This document shows positions 58,560-64,000 of a stretch of 64,000 nt of DNA, in pieces. Under the pieces are notes generated by a model. The model did no database searches and had not been told where the DNA came from. It was given only the letters and a program-made list of their open reading frames with translations. The stretch is from Prevotella sp. E9-3 (GTDB taxonomy: Bacteria; Bacteroidota; Bacteroidia; Bacteroidales; Bacteroidaceae): contig NZ_CP091786.1 in the NCBI RefSeq assembly GCF_022024015.1, positions 3,410,001 to 3,474,000 on the forward strand. The letters are read 5' to 3'. The translations under genes were made by a program, and so were the position numbers. Each line of letters opens with the position of its first letter. Position 1 is the first letter of the stretch.

Positions 58560-60083
58560 ATGGCTCAGAGTCAGATACAAGAACAGAAGCTGGAGCAGAA
58601 ACTCCAACAGAGCATCTCAGCCCAGCAGTTGCTACAGGCGCAACTTGTAGAGTTGCCCATTACGCAACTCATGGAGCGTATTGAGACCGAGATGCACGAC
58701 AATCCGGCTCTGGAGACATCTGCTGACGAGGACATGCCTCTGGATGATCATTTCAGTACTGACGGAAGTATAGACAGTGACGACTCTTCCGATGACGATT
58801 TCGACCTGCAGCGTGAACGTGAAGAGCGCAGCGATGCCCTTGACGCCGCTCTTGAGAATATAGGGCGCGACGATGAAGAACTGCCCGTTTATCATGGTGG
58901 CTACTCATCGGCCGAAGAGCGTGAGGACATGGTGTATGGCGATACGCTCTCCTTCTACGACCAGATTCTGCAGCAGGTCAACGAGCTGCAGATCACCGAG
59001 CGTGAGCGTTATATCATGGAGTATCTGATAGGCTCGCTCGACGATGACGGTCTGTTGCGCAAGGAGTTGGAGAGCATCAGCGACGAACTGGCCATCTATC
59101 ACAATGTAGATGCCACCACCGATGAGATTGAACAGGTGCTTCATAAACTTCAGCAACTTGACCCTCCCGGTATTGGCGCCCGCTCGCTGCAAGAGTGCCT
59201 GCTGCTCCAGATAGACAGAAAGGGAGAGGAGGATAATTATTCTCCAACGCTCATTGCCCAGATGCGTGAGGTGATCAGTAACCATTTTGAAGAGTTCACC
59301 AAGAAACACTGGGACCGCATCCGTTCGGCCTTAGGCATTAAAGACAATCAGGTGGAACTCCTTCAGCGCGAACTGCGCCGACTGAATCCCAAACCGGGTG
59401 CCTCTATGGGTGAAAGCGTGGGGCGCTCCATGCAACAGATAACTCCCGATTTTATTGTAGATACACAGGATGACGGTACGCTCACCTTCAGCCTCAACAA
59501 TGGCGAACTGCCACAGTTGCAGGTGTCGCAGTCGTTTGCCGATTTGCTGAAAGACTATCAGCAGAACAAGGAAGGTCTCTCTCGACAGATGAAGGAAGCC
59601 CTTCTCTATACCAAGCAGAAAGTAGATGCCGCACAAAGCTTTATTGAGGCTGTGCGCACCCGCCGCCACACGCTTACCGTGACGATGAAGGCCATTATCC
59701 AGATTCAGCACCGCTTTTTTGAGGATGGAGACGAAGCCTCGCTGCGCCCAATGATTCTGAAAGATGTGGCTGCAAAGACGGGGCTCGACCTTTCTACTAT
59801 CTCACGCGTCAGCAACTCCAAGTATGTACTTACCCGCTGGGGCATGTTCCCATTGAAATTTTTCTTCAGCGACGGCTTTACTACCGAGAGCGGCGAGGAA
59901 CTGTCCACCCGTGAGATAAAAGCTGCCCTGCGCGAAATAATCGAGGGTGAGGACAAGAAACACCCATTCTCTGACGATGCCCTCAGCGATTTGCTGAAAC
60001 AGAAAGGCTATCCTGTGGCCCGTCGCACGGTGGCTAAGTATCGCGATCAGATGGGGTTCCCTGTAGCACGATTAAGAAAATGA
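58560..60083 (+). CDS. rpoN: RNA polymerase sigma-54 factor
   Basis: Alternative sigma factor that needs AAA+ enhancer-binding activators. ATG at 58560 (MAQSQIQEQKLEQKLQQ) is chosen because the family begins with this glutamine-rich region I; the frame from 58497 overlaps the upstream gene. The length is 507 residues. Region I covers residues 1-50 (LPITQLMERIETEMHDNPAL), followed by an acidic linker (DDSSDDDFD). The core-binding domain and helix-turn-helix come next, and the RpoN box ARRTVAKYRDQMG lies near residue 490. The PAP2-like gene overlaps its stop by 4 bp. Confidence 0.96.
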   Translation: MAQSQIQEQKLEQKLQQSISAQQLLQAQLVELPITQLMERIETEMHDNPALETSADEDMPLDDHFSTDGSIDSDDSSDDDFDLQREREERSDALDAALENIGRDDEELPVYHGGYSSAEEREDMVYGDTLSFYDQILQQVNELQITERERYIMEYLIGSLDDDGLLRKELESISDELAIYHNVDATTDEIEQVLHKLQQLDPPGIGARSLQECLLLQIDRKGEEDNYSPTLIAQMREVISNHFEEFTKKHWDRIRSALGIKDNQVELLQRELRRLNPKPGASMGESVGRSMQQITPDFIVDTQDDGTLTFSLNNGELPQLQVSQSFADLLKDYQQNKEGLSRQMKEALLYTKQKVDAAQSFIEAVRTRRHTLTVTMKAIIQIQHRFFEDGDEASLRPMILKDVAAKTGLDLSTISRVSNSKYVLTRWGMFPLKFFFSDGFTTESGEELSTREIKAALREIIEGEDKKHPFSDDALSDLLKQKGYPVARRTVAKYRDQMGFPVARLRK

Positions 60084-60700
60084 GTAAAGAAAAAAATATC
60101 ATCTATCTGGCACGGTTCGTGAGTTTGCTGTTCACACCGTTCTACTTGCCACTCGTCGGACTCATTATCCTGTTCACGTTCAGCTATCTGGCACTTCTGC
60201 CCATTAGCTATCAGCTTGAGATACTGTGCATCGTCTATCTGTTCACCATTCTGCTGCCCACCTACCTGATTCATTTCTACAGGAAATATCAGGGATGGAC
60301 ACTGATAGAACTGGGGCAGCGCGAGCGCCGTATGGTGCCTTATGTACTTTCTATAGCCTGCTATGTAAGTTGCGTGGTACTGCTGATGCATCTGGGTGTG
60401 TTCCGCTTTGTGAGTAGTATTATCCTGTCGGCATTAGTCTTACAGATTCTCTGCGCCATCATCAATATCTGGTGGAAAATATCTACCCATACGGCCGCAA
60501 TCGGTGGCGTGGCAGGTGCACTTTTGGCCTTCTCTGCTCTGTTTGCCTTCAACCCCGTGTGGTGGCTCTGTCTCACCCTCATTGTGGCCGGCGTGCTGGG
60601 TTCTGCCCGCATGATTCTGCGTCAGCATTCGCTGTCACAGGTGCTGGGTGGTTTCGGCGTAGGCTTTTTCACAGCGCTGATAGGTATTCTGTATTTTTGA
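60080..60700 (+). CDS. Integral membrane protein resembling PAP2 superfamily, incomplete motif set
   Basis: Six to seven hydrophobic segments over 206 residues. WWKISTHTAAIGGVAGALLA and ARMILRQHSLSQVLGGFGVG resemble the second and third PAP2 motifs (SxH and RxxxxxH). The first motif is only suggested by RERRMVPY, so catalytic ability is uncertain. It starts at ATGA overlapping the rpoN stop, so it belongs to the same transcript. Phosphatase or lipid-transfer function is inference. Confidence 0.65.
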   Translation: MSKEKNIIYLARFVSLLFTPFYLPLVGLIILFTFSYLALLPISYQLEILCIVYLFTILLPTYLIHFYRKYQGWTLIELGQRERRMVPYVLSIACYVSCVVLLMHLGVFRFVSSIILSALVLQILCAIINIWWKISTHTAAIGGVAGALLAFSALFAFNPVWWLCLTLIVAGVLGSARMILRQHSLSQVLGGFGVGFFTALIGILYF

Positions 60701-60776
60701 ATCATCAAATAACAAGTTCTGCTTTCTGAATCGAATCATCAATTATAATAATAAATAGTAATTCCAACAAAAAACA

Positions 60777-61283
60777 ATGACTCCACAAGTTAGCATCATC
60801 ATGGGCAGCACTAGTGACCTGCCCGTTATGGAGAAAGCCTGCAAGTTGCTCGACGAGCTGCAGGTTCCGTTTGAAGTGAATGCCCTTTCGGCTCATCGCA
60901 CTCCCGAGGCTGTTGAGGAATTTGCCCGTACCGCCAAGGATCGTGGTCTGAAAGTGATTATTGCCGGTGCCGGTATGGCTGCCGCACTGCCCGGCGTGAT
61001 AGCCGCTTCTACCACTCTGCCGGTGATCGGTGTACCCATCAAAGGTATGCTTGATGGTCTTGACGCCATGCTCAGCATCATCCAGATGCCCCCGGGCATT
61101 CCTGTGGCTACTGTGGGTGTGAACGGTGCCCAGAATGCAGCTATCCTTGCTGTCGAGATGCTGGCTCTCGCCGATGAAGCGTTGGCCGAACGTCTTTCAG
61201 CCTATAAGAGCGGACTGAAGGCTAAGATTGAGAAGGCCAATAAGGAACTGGCTGAAGTGAAATATCAGTTCAAGACGAACTAA
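60777..61283 (+). CDS. purE: N5-carboxyaminoimidazole ribonucleotide mutase
   Basis: Purine biosynthesis step converting N5-CAIR to CAIR. It has 168 residues, typical of class I PurE. Visible are IIMGSTSDLPVMEKACKLLD at the N-terminus, NALSAHRTPEAVEEFA with the catalytic His, AGAGMAAALPGVIA, and IQMPPGIPVATVGVNGAQNA. It lies 76 bp after the PAP2-like gene on the same strand and ahead of the panE-like gene. No purK was seen in the window. Confidence 0.95.
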   Translation: MTPQVSIIMGSTSDLPVMEKACKLLDELQVPFEVNALSAHRTPEAVEEFARTAKDRGLKVIIAGAGMAAALPGVIAASTTLPVIGVPIKGMLDGLDAMLSIIQMPPGIPVATVGVNGAQNAAILAVEMLALADEALAERLSAYKSGLKAKIEKANKELAEVKYQFKTN

Positions 61284-61333
61284 GTGAATTTTCGGTTCAA
61301 GACAAACTAATTCGGTCTAAGAGATACTTACTC

Positions 61334-62254
61334 ATGAAAAAAGTTTATGGCGTCATAGGTGTCGGGGCTATCGGCGGGTTCTACGGAGCCAAGCTGGCAC
61401 ACAGCGGACAGGAAGTCCATTTCCTGTCGCATAGCGACTATCAGTATGTGAAGGACAATGGTCTGCAGGTTGATTCGTGCGACGGCTCGTTCCATATTGA
61501 CCATCCACATGTCTATCAGTCGGCAACTGACATGCCAAAGTGTGATGTGGTGCTGGTGGGCTTGAAAACCACCAACAATCATCTTCTGCCCGAACTACTG
61601 ACCCCATTGCTGAAGCCCTCTACCCTGGTAGTACTCATTCAGAATGGTATTGGTGTAGAGGCCGATGTTCAGCAGATGTTCCCCCATCTGCAGTTGGTGG
61701 CAGGCTTGGCTTTCATCTGTTCTGCCAAAACCAAGCCCGGCGTGGTCAATCATCAGTGCTATGGCAACATCAACTTAGGCAACTACTCTTGCCGTGACGA
61801 AAGACTGCTGCAGGAAGTTGTTGACGATTTCAATGCCACTGGCGTGCGTGCACAGCTGGTAGAATATGAGGAAGCACGTTGGAAAAAGGCTGTTTGGAAC
61901 ATGCCCTTCAATGGCATGACCGTAGCCTTGAACACACGTACCGATTTGCTGCTGAAGAATCCGGCTACCCGCCAACTGATTCGTGACCTGATGATGGAGG
62001 TAATCAATGCTGCCCGCCATTTAGGGGTGAAGAACATTGACGAGACGTTTGCCGACAAGATGATTCACACCACTGATGTGATGACTCCCTATTCGCCTTC
62101 AATGAAACTTGATTTCGATTTCCACAGGAAGATGGAAATCAAGTACCTCTATTCACGTCCTATAGAGATAGCCCGTCAGGCAGGTTTCGAGATGTCTAAA
62201 CTGTCGATGCTCGAAGCCGAACTGAAGTTCTTGTCAGAGGAAGAAGAGGGCTGA
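61334..62254 (+). CDS. Putative 2-dehydropantoate 2-reductase (ApbA/PanE family)
   Basis: NADPH-dependent ketopantoate reductase family, pantothenate synthesis, though many paralogues have other substrates. It has 306 residues. The Rossmann motif is YGVIGVGAIGGFYGAKLA at the N-terminus, followed by VLVGLKTTNNHLLPE and QNGIGVEADV. The catalytic lysine region is EEARWKKAVWNMPFNGMTVA near residue 185. Its last 79 bp overlap, tail to tail, the 3' end of the DUF4435 gene. Confidence 0.85.
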   Translation: MKKVYGVIGVGAIGGFYGAKLAHSGQEVHFLSHSDYQYVKDNGLQVDSCDGSFHIDHPHVYQSATDMPKCDVVLVGLKTTNNHLLPELLTPLLKPSTLVVLIQNGIGVEADVQQMFPHLQLVAGLAFICSAKTKPGVVNHQCYGNINLGNYSCRDERLLQEVVDDFNATGVRAQLVEYEEARWKKAVWNMPFNGMTVALNTRTDLLLKNPATRQLIRDLMMEVINAARHLGVKNIDETFADKMIHTTDVMTPYSPSMKLDFDFHRKMEIKYLYSRPIEIARQAGFEMSKLSMLEAELKFLSEEEEG

Positions 62255-63357
62255 GGGATCTGAGTGTTCTGAGTATTCTGAGTGTTCTGAGTGTTCTGAG
62301 TATTCGGAGTGTTCGGAATATTCTGATTATTCAGATTATTCTGAATACTCTGATTATTCTGATCATTCTGATCAAAATACCCTTGAATATCGGCCTGAAG
62401 TTTGCGGAAGGGTGCCGAAAGCGTATAGCCGGTGTTTTTCTTCAACATGGTTTTAATGTCCTGTCGCGAGTTTTCGTAGCAGGACATTTCATTTCGCTTC
62501 TGTGTGCCGTGAGCCCTCGAGTGATAGATCTCGTTCTGCCGTTCCTGTCTCAGCTGGTTGCACACCTTTGTTAGAATCGGAGCCACAACGGTATCGAACA
62601 GATGGTGGCCCTGAATGTACAGATAAGTGGTCTGAGGAGTTACGCCCAGCGTCAGAATCTCGTCTTTCAGTTTCAGGTACGCCTCTTTGTTGCCGGGAAA
62701 CATCCGTTGCAGTTCGCGCACTTTCTGAAAAGCTTTCCGCCGCACATTCTGAATGGAGCGTACGGAATCTTGTATCACAAAACCGCCGGGGTCGCACACT
62801 CGATTGAAATCGGTGAGTGAGAAACGCCCGTAGTGACCCGTTCGGTAAGCCCACACCGACCATACGAACAATGGGAAGATGGCTTCACTGAACTGACTGA
62901 AATATTCCTGGAAGTCGAAGATGCGGTGATCGTTCAATGTTACGGCCACACACACATCGTGCAGCGAAGGAGCATAACATTGATAGTTTTCAATGGCATA
63001 AACATAAGTGTGAAACACGTATGGACTGGTCAGAATCTTTTTCGACGTAGGTGTCACTCCCTGCAGCAGATAGTCGTAGTCGGCATCCACACAGGCTATC
63101 ATGTCAGGGCCTGTCTGTCCTTCAATGAAATTCATCAGTACCGACTTCTTCCCCCTTAGCAGGGCTTGTTTTGAAGGGAGCATCACCTCAAAATAGCGGG
63201 TCTCGTCTTCAAAAGGACCTAATACGGTGCGCCAAAAGTAAATATCATCGTAGCTCTCGACGTAGGCCACAATCCTGCGTCGTGCTTTCTTCGACCTCAA
63301 GGCGTTGGCTGCCTGGAAGTACTGACTGTTGATATTATCTCTTAAACGGTTCGACAC
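62176..63357 (-). CDS. DUF4435 (TOPRIM-like) protein, AriB-like partner of the adjacent ATPase
   Basis: GTG at 63357 (VSNRLRDNINSQYF) is chosen because related proteins begin here; the longer open frame upstream is repeat element E3. The length is 393 residues. TOPRIM-type acidic residues are Glu34 in IVAYVESYDDIYFW and Asp91/Asp93 in IACVDADYDYLL. DUF4435 plus an ABC-type ATPase is the composition of PARIS (AriB and AriA), in which phage triggers release AriB to cut a tRNA. That function here is inference, since similar pairs are common in Bacteroidota. The C-terminus is an Asn/Gln/Thr-rich repeat tail encoded by 9-bp repeats, and it overlaps the panE-like gene antisense. Confidence 0.75.
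   Translation of the reverse strand: MSNRLRDNINSQYFQAANALRSKKARRRIVAYVESYDDIYFWRTVLGPFEDETRYFEVMLPSKQALLRGKKSVLMNFIEGQTGPDMIACVDADYDYLLQGVTPTSKKILTSPYVFHTYVYAIENYQCYAPSLHDVCVAVTLNDHRIFDFQEYFSQFSEAIFPLFVWSVWAYRTGHYGRFSLTDFNRVCDPGGFVIQDSVRSIQNVRRKAFQKVRELQRMFPGNKEAYLKLKDEILTLGVTPQTTYLYIQGHHLFDTVVAPILTKVCNQLRQERQNEIYHSRAHGTQKRNEMSCYENSRQDIKTMLKKNTGYTLSAPFRKLQADIQGYFDQNDQNNQSIQNNLNNQNIPNTPNTQNTQNTQNTQNTQIPQPSSSSDKNFSSASSIDSLDISKPA
62259..62375. repeat. 9-bp tandem repeat encoding NTQ-like tail
   Basis: About 13 units of TCTGAGTGT type (variants TCTGAGTAT, TCGGAATAT, TCTGATTAT). Read on the minus strand they encode NTQ, NNQ and NDQ tripeptides near the C-terminus of the DUF4435 protein. The nearly identical units at the left end suggest recent slippage. 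Confidence 0.85.
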
Positions 63358-63372
63358 GGATGAAGATTTTTT

Positions 63373-63526
63373 AGTGTAAAGTGTAGAGTTTAGAGTGGAT
63401 AGTGTAGAGTTTGCTACCGCTCCGCAGTACAACTCAAAGAATAGTGAACAGTTAAAAGTGAATAGTGGAAAGATTGCAGCGGTAGCAAACTCTACACTAT
63501 CCACTCTAAACTCTCCACTATACAGT
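63373..63526. repeat. Palindromic heptad element E3 between ATPase and DUF4435 genes
   Basis: Arms 63373-63421 and 63478-63526 are inverted copies with three mismatches in 49 bp. Heptads such as AGTGTAG and AGTGGAT lead into TTTGCTACCGCT and its complement, as in E1 and E2. The core begins CCGCAGTACAACTC. The last codons and TAG stop of the ATPase gene (63518-63520) lie inside the right arm. The element is open in the DUF4435 frame, so a read-through N-terminal extension is possible. Confidence 0.85.
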
Positions 63527-64000
63527 GATGTCGCTCACTTCTGTGACGTTGTCCACCCATCCGTTCATCACTACGGCCGGCGAGTGAGTGGTGAGTATAA
63601 TCTGTACGTTCGGGTTCAGTTCCAGAATCAGATCGATGAGTTTCTTCTGCCATTCAATGTGCAGGCTCACTTCCGGTTCGTCCATGAACAGTACGTAGGG
63701 CTGATCATCCTCAACAAGGACAGTGAGCAGGATGATGAGCATCTGCTTTTCGCCACTCGACAACTGGTAGGGCATGAGTTGCTCACCTATTTGTGTGAAT
63801 CGTATCTCGTTTTCAGTGCGCACAATGCGTTTCCCGGTATTGGAAAACAGGTCGTCGAGCATGTCCTGAAAGCGTTTCTTCTTTTGCGACAGTTGCTGGG
63901 CTGCATCCATATTGCCAGTCTGCAACTGCTCAATGATACGGTTGCCAACATTCACTTGATAGTCCAGAAACTTACGTTGCAGGTGGTAGAGCTGTATGTC
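63518..64000 (-). CDS. ABC-type/AAA ATPase, C-terminal part only, AriA-like
   Basis: The frame is open to the right edge, so the N-terminus with Walker A is outside. The last 160 or so residues show the ABC signature YQLSSGEKQMLIILLTVL, Walker B YVLFMDEPEVSLHIEWQ and the switch histidine in IILTTHSPAVVMNG, as in SMC/OLD-like and AAA_15/21 ATPases. It is followed by the DUF4435 gene on the same strand, the PARIS arrangement. The final residues (DITV then TAG) are partly encoded by repeat element E3. Confidence 0.8.
   Translation of the reverse strand, partial: DIQLYHLQRKFLDYQVNVGNRIIEQLQTGNMDAAQQLSQKKKRFQDMLDDLFSNTGKRIVRTENEIRFTQIGEQLMPYQLSSGEKQMLIILLTVLVEDDQPYVLFMDEPEVSLHIEWQKKLIDLILELNPNVQIILTTHSPAVVMNGWVDNVTEVSDITV

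Noticed and set aside
63357-63504. Longer N-terminus for the DUF4435 protein starting in repeat E3
   Set aside because: The extra 49 residues are pure translation of the palindromic element, while GTG at 63357 gives the expected N-terminus of the family. Read-through expression remains possible.
1-64000. tRNA and rRNA genes
   Set aside because: No T-loop plus acceptor-stem arrangement or rRNA core sequence was recognised on either strand by eye; a covariance scan would settle this.

Overview
The window reads as chromosomal DNA from a Bacteroidota (Bacteroidetes) gut-type bacterium, most likely Prevotella or a close relative. Supporting signs are two SusC/SusD pairs, a hybrid two-component system (HTCS), many lipoproteins with acidic residues just after the lipobox cysteine, Bacteroidota-type promoters (TTTG, 19-20 bp, TAnnTTTG), the eukaryote-like single-chain GlyRS, and secreted proteins ending in short tails like type IX secretion (T9SS) sorting domains. 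No tRNA, rRNA or CRISPR was recognised.

Layout. 1-8 kb: housekeeping genes on the minus strand (dxs partial, FKBP lipoprotein, glyS, a small lipoprotein, a PAP2 phosphatase fused to a beta-barrel) and a divergent cca gene that carries two in-frame palindromic insertions. 8-14.6 kb: a four-gene SusC/SusD operon with two accessory lipoproteins. 14.8-21.6 kb: an RND efflux operon (adaptor, pump, outer-membrane channel) followed by an LpxA-like acyltransferase. 21.7-27.7 kb: a BASS-type transporter, two coupled secreted proteins and a DUF3943 membrane protein. 27.7-45.4 kb: a polysaccharide utilisation locus (PUL) on the minus strand. It holds GH78 as its own unit, then an operon of ELWxxDGT protein, SusC, SusD, lipoprotein, sialidase-fold hydrolase, GH43 and HTCS. 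The enzymes suggest a rhamnose- and arabinose-containing pectin such as rhamnogalacturonan I with arabinan; that is inference. 46-55.2 kb: an accessory island with a type I restriction-modification operon (hsdM, hsdS, toxin-antitoxin pair, hsdR), a Fic protein and a decayed regulator, bounded by two interleaved pairs of long direct repeats. 55.3-64 kb: sufE, an unknown gene, a MINPP/phytase-type phosphatase, an unknown gene plus rpoN, a PAP2-like membrane protein, purE, a panE-like reductase, and at the right edge an ATPase plus DUF4435 pair resembling the PARIS defence system.

The most unusual content is repetitive and structural rather than genic. A family of modular elements built from 7-bp repeats around hairpin cores occurs throughout the window. 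Two copies sit in frame inside cca, one lies between the ATPase and DUF4435 genes, and simpler arrays sit exactly on the stop codons of several genes. A second family of 22-bp tandem repeats lies a few hundred bp upstream of two saccharide-related promoters about 38 kb apart. The hsdM transcript appears to carry a roughly 340-nt, highly structured leader in which the mismatches of one strand become G-U pairs on the transcribed strand.
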